From contig JAKORH010000136.1 in NCBI GenBank assembly GCA_029777935.1, positions 1 to 35,051 on the forward strand: a stretch of 35,051 bases of DNA, in the 5' to 3' direction. Shown piece after piece: positions 1 through 7,670 of this stretch; positions within the stretch are counted from its first letter, which is position 1; each line of letters starts with the position of its first letter. The stretch is from Pseudomonadota bacterium (lineage in GTDB: Bacteria; Pseudomonadota; Gammaproteobacteria; Burkholderiales; Burkholderiaceae). The notes under the pieces are model-generated. The model worked only from the letters and a program-made list of their open reading frames with translations. It did no database searches and was not told where the DNA came from. The translations under genes and the position numbers were made by a program.

Positions 1-182
1 GCATGTGCCACCCGCCGGTGGGCCTGAACCTGTACGTGGCGAGCGGCATCACCAAGATGGGGATCACGGAGCTGACGATCGCGGTGTGGCCGTGGCTGCT
101 GACGATGCTGGTGTTCCTCGTGATCGTCACCTACTGGCCGACGCTGTCGATCTGGCTGCCGAAGACGCTCGGGATGATGTAG
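1..182 (+). CDS. TRAP transporter large permease (DctM-type), C-terminal fragment
   Basis: The gene enters from the left edge in frame 3 and ends with TAG at 180-182; only about 59 C-terminal residues are visible. The fragment reads HPPVGLNLYVASGI near its start, which matches the conserved C-terminal region of DctM-family large membrane subunits of TRAP transporters. It then shows a hydrophobic membrane segment (VWPWLLTMLVFLVIVTYW) and a short tail. Family knowledge: DctM forms the ion-coupled channel for uptake of C4-dicarboxylates or other organic acids captured by a periplasmic DctP-type protein. The substrate cannot be read from this fragment. It converges on the CBS-domain gene about 40 bp downstream. 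The internal ATG at 3 is not a true start. Confidence 0.8.
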   Translation, partial: MCHPPVGLNLYVASGITKMGITELTIAVWPWLLTMLVFLVIVTYWPTLSIWLPKTLGMM

Positions 183-222
183 GCGGGCCAGCCCGCCATC
201 AACGCGTGGCGCCGGGTCGGAA

Positions 223-693
223 TCAGGGCGCCGGTCGCGGTCCACTTTCGGGGGACGTTTCCTCGGCGCGAACGGCGGCTTCGAAACGCCCCTCGCCGTG
301 GCAGACGAGGTGGTAGGCGAGATCGCGCATCGACACCAGGCCATGCACGCGCGGGCCGTCCATCACCAGCAGGTGGCGATGGCGCTGCACGTGCATCAAG
401 GCGAGCGCCGCCTCGACCGTCGTGCCGGGCGACACGAACTTCACGTCGCGCGTCATCACATGCGAGAGCGGCGTCTGGTTCGGATCGAGCCCCGGCCGCA
501 CCACGCGGACCAGCAGGTCGCGCTCGGTGAAGATGCCGCCGACCAGACCATCTGCCGTCATCACCAGCACGGCGCCGATCTCGTTGGCAGCCATCATCTC
601 GACGGCGTCGGCCACGCTCACAGCGGCCGGGATCACGAACATGTGGTCGCCGCCTTTGTCGTGCACCACGCTTTCAATCGTCAGGTTCGACAT
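223..693 (-). CDS. CBS-domain protein (tandem CBS pair)
   Basis: A 156-residue protein with two CBS motifs and no other recognised domain. The first repeat spans roughly residues 15-70 (SVADAVEMMAANEIGAVLVM, then GGIFTERDLL). The second spans roughly 78-135 (VMTRDVKFVSPGTTVEAALA, then VHGLVSMRDLAYHLV). Tandem CBS pairs form a Bateman module that binds adenine nucleotides or related ligands and usually acts as an energy or ligand sensor; the partner here is unknown. The start at 693 is preceded on the minus strand by GGGGAATGCC, an acceptable ribosome site. It is convergent with the TRAP gene. The roughly 30 residues after the second CBS motif look disordered and carry no recognisable domain. 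Confidence 0.85.
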   Translation of the reverse strand: MSNLTIESVVHDKGGDHMFVIPAAVSVADAVEMMAANEIGAVLVMTADGLVGGIFTERDLLVRVVRPGLDPNQTPLSHVMTRDVKFVSPGTTVEAALALMHVQRHRHLLVMDGPRVHGLVSMRDLAYHLVCHGEGRFEAAVRAEETSPESGPRPAP

Positions 694-865
694 GGCATTC
701 CCCGGAGCGGGCGGCAGCCGTCGGGCCGGCGACCTTCGCCGCGCGCGAGAGGAGGAGTTGGTACCGTAGGCGCGGCAGCGGCGCGCGGCTTGACCGCCAT
801 CAACGGCCGCCGTGGCCTAGCACCTGACTCGGTACCCACGGCCGTCGCGGATACCGGGATAGGTT

Positions 866-1636
866 CTAGCGCACGACGTCGACAGCGGCGCTGAACACGT
901 ATCCGGCGCCGCGCTTGGTGCGGATGTAGGTCGGGCTGGCTGGATCGGGCTCGATCTTGCGCCGCAGGCGCAGGATCTGCACGTCGATCGAGCGATCGTA
1001 GACCTCGGCGTTATGCAGGCGCGAAAGATCGAGCAGTTGATCGCGCGAAAGCACACGCTGCGGCGCCGACAGGAACGCCGTCAGCAGGCTGAACTCGCCG
1101 TTGGTGAGCTCGAGCGCGCGGCCATCGGCGGACTTCAGCCGGCGCAGCCCGATCGACAGCTCCCAGTCGCCGAACCGGTAGCCGCGCACCTTGGCGATCG
1201 CGTCGGCGACGGTCGAGTTCGACTGCACACGGCGCAGCAGCGCGCGGATGCGCGCCAGCAGTTCGCGCGGCGAGAACGGCTTGGTCAGATAATCGTCGGC
1301 GCCCAGTTCGAGTCCCATCACCCGGTCGGCCTCGTCGACCCGCCCGGTCAGCATCAGTATCGGGACCGTCGATTCGGCGCGCAGCTTCTGCGCGATCTGC
1401 ATGCCGTCCTCGCCCGACAGCTTCAGGTCGAGCACGATCAGGTCGACGGTTTCGCGCGCCATCACGCCGGAGAGTTCGCGGCCCGTGCCGACCGCAGTCA
1501 CGCGCAGGTCGTTGCTCGACAGGTATTCGGCGATCAGCGCGCGCACGCCGGCATCGTCGTCGAGCGCCAGCACATGCGGCGGCGTGACCGCGGCTGCGGC
1601 GACGGCCGGCGCAGCCTTCAGCAGCGGTCCGTGCAT
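866..1636 (-). CDS. OmpR-family response regulator
   Basis: A 256-residue two-domain regulator. The receiver domain (about 21-140) has the acidic pocket DDD at 26-28, the phospho-acceptor D70 in LIVLDLKLSGEDG, T97 and the switch lysine K119 in YLTKPF. A winged-helix DNA-binding domain follows (about 150-250), ending with the typical YIRTKRGAGYVF hairpin. This fits a transcription factor activated by phosphotransfer from a sensor kinase. No orthodox kinase gene is adjacent; the nearest kinase is the divergent hybrid kinase 0.7 kb away, so pairing is uncertain. The start at 1636 is supported by AAGGA seven bases upstream on the minus strand. An Ala-rich 20-residue extension precedes the receiver. 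Confidence 0.92.
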   Translation of the reverse strand: MHGPLLKAAPAVAAAAVTPPHVLALDDDAGVRALIAEYLSSNDLRVTAVGTGRELSGVMARETVDLIVLDLKLSGEDGMQIAQKLRAESTVPILMLTGRVDEADRVMGLELGADDYLTKPFSPRELLARIRALLRRVQSNSTVADAIAKVRGYRFGDWELSIGLRRLKSADGRALELTNGEFSLLTAFLSAPQRVLSRDQLLDLSRLHNAEVYDRSIDVQILRLRRKIEPDPASPTYIRTKRGAGYVFSAAVDVVR

Positions 1637-1946
1637 GGTCCTGTCCTTGGGCGGTGTGGACGCAAATCTCTCACAATCTGCGCCGCGCCGCAGTCACGGG
1701 GCGGCGCGAGTGCAATTACAAATGAAACGGGCGCACTCTTGCCCGAAATGGCGGAGCAACGGTAGGGTTGTCCAATGCAGCCGTCCGCTGACGACGGCGG
1801 AGGGCCGCCTGCACCGATGCGGCCATGCGAGAGCGGATCGATGAACCCGTACCCGTCACCGACCGGATTGCCGAGTCCACGCCGATGAGACATCGCCGGG
1901 CCGCCCCAAGGACGAATCCCCGAGCGCACAGCGCGAGGGTAGTCCA
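1637..1946. promoter_or_regulatory. Divergent intergenic region between two regulator genes
   Basis: About 310 bp separate the start of the OmpR-type gene (minus) from the start of the receiver/kinase operon (plus), so promoters for both must lie here. I could not pick a convincing -35/-10 pair. The right end (from 1894) is occupied by the 62-bp leader repeat described separately. A 41-codon ORF (1825-1950) is open but lacks a ribosome site and half of it is the repeat, so I do not call it. Confidence 0.5.
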
Positions 1947-1955
1947 GTGAGCGCG
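1894..1955 (+). repeat. 62-bp leader repeat, copy 1 (ends in start codon of receiver gene)
   Basis: Aligns without gaps to 6602-6663 with 58 of 62 bases identical (differences at 1912, 1928, 1946 and 1947). The shared block includes the ribosome-site-like GCGAGGGTAGTCC and the first three codons of the downstream gene (GTG AGC GCG here, ATG AGC GCG in copy 2). The core can form an imperfect hairpin (CCCCGAGC...GCGCGAGGG). The downstream genes of the two copies are unrelated. Confidence 0.85.
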
Positions 1956-2306
1956 GCGCCGTTGGTCCGCGTCGTCAACGCCGACCGCGCCACGCTCGGC
2001 CTGCTGCAGGAGTGGCTCGGCGCGGCCGGCTATCGCGTGGCGGATGCAGGCACGACGCAGGAAACGGCGCAGCTCACGATCGTCGACGTGCCGTTCACGC
2101 GCCACGGGGGGCTGGAGCTGGTGCGGCGCGCGGCGGGCGAGGCGCCAGGCGTCCCGATCCTGGCGCTGTCGCCGACCTTCTTCTCCAATGTGCGCTGCGG
2201 CGGGGACTGCGCGCGCGCGCTCGGCGTGGCCGGCGTGCTGCCGAAGCCGGTCGCGCGCGAGGCGCTGCTGGCTGCGGTCGACGAATTGCTGCAGCCGCGG
2301 GCATGA
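1947..2306 (+). CDS. Stand-alone receiver-domain protein (partly degenerate)
   Basis: A 119-residue protein with the length and strand pattern of a CheY-like receiver and no output domain. The probable phospho-acceptor is D47 (LTIVDVPF), S75 replaces the usual Thr/Ser, and K100 lies in GVLPKP. The acidic pocket is reduced: where most receivers have DD, this protein has N11-A12-D13. A modified or lost phosphorylation response is therefore possible. The start is GTG at 1947, chosen because the same position is ATG in the second copy of the leader repeat. The stop overlaps the hybrid kinase start by four bases (ATGA), so the two are almost certainly co-translated and probably act in one phosphorelay. 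Confidence 0.78.
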   Translation: MSAAPLVRVVNADRATLGLLQEWLGAAGYRVADAGTTQETAQLTIVDVPFTRHGGLELVRRAAGEAPGVPILALSPTFFSNVRCGGDCARALGVAGVLPKPVAREALLAAVDELLQPRA

Positions 2307-5300
2307 TTCTCGGGCACGCGCTCGACGCGATCCGCGGCCAGCCCTGGCGCCGGCGCAGCGTGCCGTGGGTCGGCGCGCTGTTCATCGCGGTCATCGTCGC
2401 GATGGCGGCGTTCGACATCCTGCGCGGCTACCGGATCGCGGTGGAGGACACCGGCCGCGAACTGGAGTCGCAGGCGCGCATCGTCGCCGAGCAGACGGCG
2501 CGCAGCATGCAGGCGATCGACGTGCTGCTGCGGCACATCGCTGTCGAGTACCGCCGCGGGCGGCTGGCGCGGCTGAGCGCCGACGACCTGCACGCCTACC
2601 TGGTCGAGCAGTCGATCGGGCTGGTTCAGATCGCGGGGCTCGGCATGCACGACGCCGGCGGCGATGCGCTGGCGATGTCGTGGCTGGCGCCGCGCACGGA
2701 GCTGAACATCGCGTTCCTGCCGGTTTTTCAGAAGCTCAGAGACGATCCGCAGGCGGGCATGGTGATCGGCTCCGCGATGCGCAGCCCGAGCGACGGGCAG
2801 TGGGTGATCCCGATCGGACGCCGGCTGGAGACGCCGAGCGGCCAGTTCGCCGGCGTCATCAACGCGCGCGGCCGCATCGAATATTTCCAGGACTTCTATC
2901 GCGATGTCCGCCTCGACGCGGGAACGAAGATCACGCTGATGCATCGCGACGGCACCCTGCTGGCGCGCCACCCGGCGATCGAAGCGGCGTTCGGCCGGCG
3001 CTTCCCGCTGCTGGACTCGATGATCGCCGCGCGCGAATCGGGCGCACCGGGGCCGACGCGCGCCATCAGTCCGGTGGACGGCGTCGAGCGCTTCGGCGCG
3101 GCGCGCGCGGTGCCCGACTATCCGCTCGAGGTGATCGTCACGCGCGACGTGGCGCAGGCGCTGGCGCCGTGGCGCGAGATGGCGTGGGGCACCGCGCTGC
3201 GCACGCTGGCGCTGGCGCTGCTTGCCGCGGCGCTGCTGGTGCTGCTGATGCGGAAGATCGATCGATTGGCGACGGTGCACGTCAAGCTCGACGCGTCGCG
3301 CGAGCGCTTCGCGCTCGCGGTGGCGGGCTCCGACGACGGGATCTGGGATTGGGACAAGAAGACCGACATGGTGTTTGCCTCGGCGCGCGCGCGCGAGCTG
3401 TACGGGCTGCCGCCGGGCCGGGAATTGCAGACGCGCGACGAATGGTTCCGGCAGGTCGAGTTCCATCCCGACGACGTGCTGCGGCGGCGCGAGGCGATCG
3501 AGGCACACCTGGCCGGCAAGACGCCGCATTACGAAGGCGAATACCGTGTGCGCCATCCGGACGGCGGCTTTCGCTGGGTGCGCGTGCGCGGGCTGTGCAT
3601 CCGCGACGCCGGCGGCGAGCCGCTGCGGATGGCGGGCTCGGTCACCGACATCGACGCGCGCCGGCGCGCCGAGGAGGCGCTGCGGTTATCGGAGGAGCGC
3701 TATGCGATCGCGATGACGGGGTCGGACGAGGCGCACTGGGTGTGGGACCTGGTCACGGACGAGTTGTTCGCCTCGGAGCGGATGCACGAGATCTTCGACC
3801 TGCCGCCGGGGTTCGTTGCCACCAGGCGCAGCGAATTCGTCGACCGCGTGCCGTTCCACCCCGATGACCGCGCGCTCGTTCACAAGGCGATCGAAGATCA
3901 CATCGCGGGGTTGACGCCGCGTTACGACCTCGAGTACCGGATCATCCTGCGCGATGGATCGGTGCGCTGGATCCATGCGCGCGGCCGCTGCTTCCGCGAC
4001 GCCGACGGCAGGCCGCTGCGCATGGCCGGCTCCAACGTCGACGTCACCGAGCGCAAGCGCGCCGAGCAGGCGCTGCGCGAGAGCGAAGAGCGCTTCTCGC
4101 TCGCGGTGGCCGGGGCCAACGACGGCATCCTCGACTGGGACATCGTCAACGACCGCCACTTCAGCTCGTTGCGCGCGCTGCAGATCCTCGGCATCGATTC
4201 GGAGCAGACCGTGCGCTCACGGGCCGAGTGGGCCGCGCTGATCGAGCCGCGCCTCCACCCGGACGACCGCGAGCGCGTGCAGAAGGAACTGCACGATCAT
4301 CCGGACTTCCACGACGGCGAGTACCGCGTCCGCGCCGCCGACGGCCGCGGTTACGCCTGGGTGCGCATTCGCGGGACGTCGGTGCGCGATGCCGCCGGGC
4401 GGACGATCCGCTGGGCGGGTTCGGTCAGCGACATCGACGCGGGCAAGCGCACCGAGGAGGCGCTGCGCGAATCCGAGCGCCGCTACCAGCTCGCGATCGC
4501 CGGCGTCAACCAGGGCGTATGGGACTGGAACCTGGCGAGCGACAGGGTATTCATGTCGGCGCGCGCGCAGCAGCTTTTCGGCCACGGGCCGGGCGAGCCG
4601 ATGCGGCTGCGGCGCGAATGGCTCGCGCTCTGGACCTATCACGCCGACGATCGCGCGCGCGTGCGGCAGGCCGTGTCCGACTACCTGCGCGGCGTGACGA
4701 AGACGTTCGAGGTCGAGTACCGGATGCTGCATCCGTCAGGGCAGTGGCGCTGGTACCGCGACCGCGGCGTGGCGCTTCGCGACGACGGCGGCCGGCCGTA
4801 TCGGATGGCGGGATCGATCGAGGACATCACCGACCGCAAGCACGCGGAGGCCGAGCGTGACCGGCTGGAGTCGCAGCTGCGGCAGGCGCAGAAGCTCGAG
4901 GCGATGGGAACGCTGGCCGGCGGTATCGCGCACGACTTCAACAACATCCTGGCCGCGATCCTCGGCTACGGCGAGATGGCGCAGAAGGACGCGGCCGAGG
5001 GCAGCGCGCTGCGGCGGCACCTGGACGCCGCGATGAGCGCCGGCATGCGCGCCAAGGCGCTGGTCGAACGCATCCTCGCGTTCTCCCGCAGCGGCATGGG
5101 CGAGCGCATCCCGGTGCACGTGCAGTCGGTGGTCGCGGAGGTGCTCGATACCGTCGCCGGCTCGCTGCCCGCAGGGGTGGAGCTGACGCGCCGGCTCGAC
5201 GCCGGCGATGCCGCGGTGTTCGGCGATCCGACCCAGTTGCACCAGGTCGTGATGAACCTGTGCTCGAACGCCGTGCAGGCGATCCAGGCGGCCGGCACGG

Positions 5301-6046
5301 TCGCCGTGTCGATCGACACGCTCGAAGCCGACGCGCCGCTCGCCGCGACGACCGGTGAGCTGTCGCCGGGCGCTTACGTCCGGTTGCGCGTGGCCGACAC
5401 CGGCACCGGCGTCGCGCCGGAGGTGATCGACCGCATCTTCGATCCATTCTTCACCACCAAGGAGGTCGGTGTCGGTACGGGGCTCGGACTGTCGCTGGTG
5501 CACGGGATCGTGACCGACCTCGGCGGCGGCATCGATGTTTCGAGCGTGTTCGGCGCCGGTTCCACCTTCACCGTGTACCTGCCTTGGCAGGGTTGTGCGC
5601 GCCTGCCGGAGCGCGCTGACGAGTTGCCGGTCGCACAAGGCGCGGGCCAGACGATCCTGCTGGTCGACGACGAAGTGCCGCTGGTGCAGCTCGGCGAGGA
5701 AATGTTGGCCGAACTCGGCTACGAGCCGGTCGGCTTCACTTCGAGCGCGCACGCACTTGAATCGTTCCGCGCGCTGCCGCGCCGTTTCGACGCGGTGTTG
5801 TCGGACGAGGCGATGCCCGGCATGACGGGCTCCGAACTCGCGGCCGAAATCCGCCGCATCCGCGCCGACATCCCGATCGTGCTGATGAGCGGCTACGCGA
5901 CGCCGGAACTGACCGCGCGCGCGCGCGCCGCCGGCGTGGTCGAAGTGCTCGCCAAGCCGCTGGTATCGCGCGACGTGGCGCGCAGCCTGGCGGGCGCACT
6001 GAGGCAGGCTCCCGCGCCGACGGCGCAGGCCGCGACGGCCGACTGA
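2303..6046 (+). CDS. Hybrid sensor histidine kinase with Cache-like sensor, four PAS domains and receiver
   Basis: About 1247 residues. Order: TM1 (about 20-40); a periplasmic region of about 250 residues resembling a PDC/Cache sensor (GRELESQARIVAEQTARSMQ start); TM2 (about 294-318). Four successive PAS/PAC units follow, starting near 330, 458, 592 and 718, each with a DW[DN]-type opening and a D-G-x-x-R-W-type PAC segment. Next come a dimerisation/phospho-acceptor helix with H877 in AGGIAHDFNNILAAILG, an ATPase domain (N-box near 983, then DTGTGV and TTKEVGVGTGLGLSLV), and a C-terminal receiver with D1168 in LSDEAMPGMTG. It should sense a periplasmic ligand and cytoplasmic cues and pass phosphate internally. 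The start at 2303 overlaps the upstream receiver gene (ATGA); longer upstream readings only run through that gene. Confidence 0.93.
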   Translation: MILGHALDAIRGQPWRRRSVPWVGALFIAVIVAMAAFDILRGYRIAVEDTGRELESQARIVAEQTARSMQAIDVLLRHIAVEYRRGRLARLSADDLHAYLVEQSIGLVQIAGLGMHDAGGDALAMSWLAPRTELNIAFLPVFQKLRDDPQAGMVIGSAMRSPSDGQWVIPIGRRLETPSGQFAGVINARGRIEYFQDFYRDVRLDAGTKITLMHRDGTLLARHPAIEAAFGRRFPLLDSMIAARESGAPGPTRAISPVDGVERFGAARAVPDYPLEVIVTRDVAQALAPWREMAWGTALRTLALALLAAALLVLLMRKIDRLATVHVKLDASRERFALAVAGSDDGIWDWDKKTDMVFASARARELYGLPPGRELQTRDEWFRQVEFHPDDVLRRREAIEAHLAGKTPHYEGEYRVRHPDGGFRWVRVRGLCIRDAGGEPLRMAGSVTDIDARRRAEEALRLSEERYAIAMTGSDEAHWVWDLVTDELFASERMHEIFDLPPGFVATRRSEFVDRVPFHPDDRALVHKAIEDHIAGLTPRYDLEYRIILRDGSVRWIHARGRCFRDADGRPLRMAGSNVDVTERKRAEQALRESEERFSLAVAGANDGILDWDIVNDRHFSSLRALQILGIDSEQTVRSRAEWAALIEPRLHPDDRERVQKELHDHPDFHDGEYRVRAADGRGYAWVRIRGTSVRDAAGRTIRWAGSVSDIDAGKRTEEALRESERRYQLAIAGVNQGVWDWNLASDRVFMSARAQQLFGHGPGEPMRLRREWLALWTYHADDRARVRQAVSDYLRGVTKTFEVEYRMLHPSGQWRWYRDRGVALRDDGGRPYRMAGSIEDITDRKHAEAERDRLESQLRQAQKLEAMGTLAGGIAHDFNNILAAILGYGEMAQKDAAEGSALRRHLDAAMSAGMRAKALVERILAFSRSGMGERIPVHVQSVVAEVLDTVAGSLPAGVELTRRLDAGDAAVFGDPTQLHQVVMNLCSNAVQAIQAAGTVAVSIDTLEADAPLAATTGELSPGAYVRLRVADTGTGVAPEVIDRIFDPFFTTKEVGVGTGLGLSLVHGIVTDLGGGIDVSSVFGAGSTFTVYLPWQGCARLPERADELPVAQGAGQTILLVDDEVPLVQLGEEMLAELGYEPVGFTSSAHALESFRALPRRFDAVLSDEAMPGMTGSELAAEIRRIRADIPIVLMSGYATPELTARARAAGVVEVLAKPLVSRDVARSLAGALRQAPAPTAQAATAD

Positions 6047-6196
6047 TTCGCGCCGTCTCCGCCGGCTGCGGGCCGTGGCGCCCGCGCCGATGCGCCGACG
6101 TTGCATCTGAAACCGCGGCGCGCGCCGTTGAAATCGGCGCACAACGCCCGCGTCCGACCATGCGGCTGTGTTCACGGCAAGCGCATGGAGTCCGCA

Positions 6197-6307
6197 ATGA
6201 AATCCCGATCGATGAAGGAACGGCTCGCGCTGGCGGCGGTCGCCGTGGTGGCGTCGCTGAGCTGGCTCGTGCTGATCGTGGTCGCGCCGCTGGTGGCGAC
6301 GGCGTGA
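6197..6307 (+). CDS. Small single-pass membrane protein (36 residues), hypothetical
   Basis: A short ORF with a basic N-terminus (MKSRSMKER) followed by one strongly hydrophobic stretch of about 24 residues (LAAVAVVASLSWLVLIVVAP). A GGAG motif lies six bases before the ATG at 6197, which supports translation. An in-frame ATG at 6185 would add four residues but lacks such a site. I recognise no family. It lies 150 bp after the hybrid kinase stop and 37 bp before the DUF2917 gene, so it may lead a short operon with it. It could be a small inner-membrane modulator, but nothing in the sequence specifies a role. Confidence 0.5.
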   Translation: MKSRSMKERLALAAVAVVASLSWLVLIVVAPLVATA

Positions 6308-6344
6308 ACGATCGCGCCGCATGCGGCGCATGGAGGGCAAGCCG

Positions 6345-6650
6345 ATGGACTCGAATCTGAAGTACGCAACCACGCAGCTCGCGCGCGGGCGCTACCTGCG
6401 CCTTGACGACGTGGCGGGCCGCAGCGTGGCGATGTTCGAGGGCATGGTGTGGATCACGCAGGATGGCGATTTGCGCGACTACTTCGTCGGAGAGGGCCAG
6501 ACGTGGCGCATCGAGCGCCCGGGCGTCGTACTGATCGAGGCGATCGACGATGCCCGTCTGATCGTGTTCGAACCGCGCACCGCCGGAGCGGGCCATGAGC
6601 CCGCCGGGCCGCCCCAAGGGCGAATCCCCGAGCGCGCAGCGCGAGGGTAG
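6345..6650 (+). CDS. DUF2917-family protein
   Basis: A 101-residue protein matching the small beta-rich DUF2917 family (RGRYLRLDDVAGRSVAMFEG, MVWITQDGDLRDYFVGEG, ERPGVVLIEAIDDARLIVFE), which has a cupin-like feel and is frequent in Burkholderiales; its biochemical role is not established. The start at 6345 is chosen over 6321 because GGAGGG lies eight bases upstream. The last 16 or so residues (about from GPPQGRIPERAARG) are encoded by the 62-bp leader repeat, so the native C-terminus was probably replaced or extended by repeat insertion. The gene stops five bases before the GNAT start and is likely co-transcribed with it. Confidence 0.75.
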   Translation: MDSNLKYATTQLARGRYLRLDDVAGRSVAMFEGMVWITQDGDLRDYFVGEGQTWRIERPGVVLIEAIDDARLIVFEPRTAGAGHEPAGPPQGRIPERAARG

Positions 6651-6663
6651 TCCCATGAGCGCG
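6602..6663 (+). repeat. 62-bp leader repeat, copy 2 (end of DUF2917 gene to start of GNAT gene)
   Basis: Same block as 1894-1955, 58 of 62 identical. Here it simultaneously encodes the end of the DUF2917 ORF (stop at 6648-6650) and supplies the spacer, ribosome-site region and first three codons of the GNAT gene. If the GNAT gene were called from 6595, its first 20 residues would be repeat-derived. Confidence 0.85.
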
Positions 6664-7230
6664 CGCTTGCCTGACGCGGTCGCCGGCGACGCGCTGCCGC
6701 GCTTCGCGGTGACGGCGCTGGTGACGATCCGCCCCCAGCACACGGACGACGGCGAGCTCCTCGCCGAATTCGTGCGCGGGCTGTCGCCGGCAGCGCGCTA
6801 CCAGCGCTTTCACGCGGCGGTCAACGACCTGTCGGCTCCGATGCTCGAGCGGCTGACGCGCATCGCGCCGCCGCGCGACCTGGCGCTGCTGGCCACGCTG
6901 GCCGGCGGCGAGCGCGAGATCGTGCTGGGCGAGGCGCGCTACAGCGCCGCGCCCGACGACGAGCCCGGCGCGCGCGACTTGGCGCTGGCGGTCGGCGACG
7001 CGTGGCGGCGCGTCGGCATCGGCACCCGCCTGCTCGCCGAGCTGACGGGGCGTGCGACCCTGGCCGGCGTGCGGCGGCTGACGGGCGACGTGCTCGCCGC
7101 CAACGCGCCGATGCTCGCGCTTGCGCGGCGCCTCGGCTTCAGCGTGCGCCGTCATCCGGCCGACGGGCGACTGGTGCGGGTCGAGCGCGTGATCGGCGCT
7201 GCGCACGCCGGACGGCAGGCGTACGAATGA
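6655..7230 (+). CDS. GNAT-family N-acetyltransferase
   Basis: A 191-residue protein with the GNAT layout. The N-terminal strand is VTALVTIRPQHTDDGELLAEF and the GLSPAARYQRFH segment is common in the acetyltransferases fused to acyl-CoA ligases and their stand-alone relatives. The acetyl-CoA-binding motif is VGDAWRRVGIGTRLLAEL (about 111-128), and the C-terminal part has LAANAPMLALARRLGFSV. The substrate cannot be predicted. The start at 6655 is preferred over 6595 because the intervening 20 codons are leader-repeat sequence and the equivalent repeat copy at 1894 places a start codon at the same position. The stop overlaps the following DUF1127 gene by four bases (ATGA), indicating translational coupling. 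Confidence 0.85.
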   Translation: MSARLPDAVAGDALPRFAVTALVTIRPQHTDDGELLAEFVRGLSPAARYQRFHAAVNDLSAPMLERLTRIAPPRDLALLATLAGGEREIVLGEARYSAAPDDEPGARDLALAVGDAWRRVGIGTRLLAELTGRATLAGVRRLTGDVLAANAPMLALARRLGFSVRRHPADGRLVRVERVIGAAHAGRQAYE

Positions 7231-7415
7231 ACGCGCAAGGTCCGGGCCGGAAGCCAGCGCCGTGGGCCGCCTTGGGCCGCGTCATCGCGACCTGGACGCG
7301 GCGCGCGCGCGACCGCCGCGCCCTGGCGCAGCTCACCGCCCGCGAGCTGTGCGACATGGGACTGCAGCGCGCCAGGGTCGAGCGCGAGATCGAGAAACCG
7401 TTCTGGCGCGAATAG
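7227..7415 (+). CDS. DUF1127 (YjiS-like) small protein
   Basis: A 62-residue basic protein. Its C-terminal half, RRALAQLTARELCDMGLQRA followed by RVEREIEKPFW, matches the DUF1127 signature (L-x-x-L-x-[DS]-x-x-L-x-D-[IM]-G-[IL]-x-R-x-x-I). Small DUF1127 proteins in proteobacteria are linked to RNA binding, phosphate/carbon metabolism and regulation, but no general function is settled. It overlaps the GNAT stop by four bases (ATGA at 7227-7230) and is followed after 22 bp by another small ORF. The basic N-terminus (RKPAPWAALGRVIATWTRRARD) could contact nucleic acid; that is inference. Confidence 0.8.
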   Translation: MNAQGPGRKPAPWAALGRVIATWTRRARDRRALAQLTARELCDMGLQRARVEREIEKPFWRE

Positions 7416-7437
7416 CAAATGATCGACGGAGGCGGCA

Positions 7438-7563
7438 ATGCATGACGAAATGGACGAAGCGGCATTCGATCCATGCCCTGAAACGGACGCGGACGAATAC
7501 GCCGAGGAATTCGCGCTGAACGACATCGGGCTGGCGCTGCGGCTGCGTTCGCTGGCCGAGTGA
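7438..7563 (+). CDS. Small acidic protein (41 residues), hypothetical
   Basis: An ORF of 42 codons beginning ATG CAT GAC and ending TGA at 7561-7563. A GGAGGCGG motif immediately upstream (7428-7435) is among the best ribosome sites in the window, though spacing is short. The product is strongly acidic in its first half (DEMDEAAFDPCPETDADEYA) and ends in a possible amphipathic helix (LNDIGLALRLRSLAE). I recognise no family. It lies between the DUF1127 gene and pcm on the same strand, so it is probably part of the same transcript. The opposite charge to the basic DUF1127 protein encoded just upstream makes a binding partnership conceivable, but that is speculation. Confidence 0.5.
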   Translation: MHDEMDEAAFDPCPETDADEYAEEFALNDIGLALRLRSLAE

Positions 7564-7670
7564 CCGCCGGCCGCAGCGAGGCGCGGGCCGCGGCCCGGCG
7601 TCCCGTCGGGACGCAGGCGATTGAACTCGCGGGGTGGCTTCGATGGTCGAAGGGCAATCAGGGGATTGCC

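Noticed and set aside
1825..1950. 41-codon ORF ending in the leader repeat before the receiver gene
   Set aside because: No ribosome site, half its codons are repeat-derived, and it overlaps the receiver start; a coupling leader peptide cannot be excluded but is unsupported.
2030..6373. Long minus-strand frames (2030-3556, 4736-6373) opposite the hybrid kinase
   Set aside because: Arg/His-rich with no family features; complete domain series on the plus strand explains the DNA.
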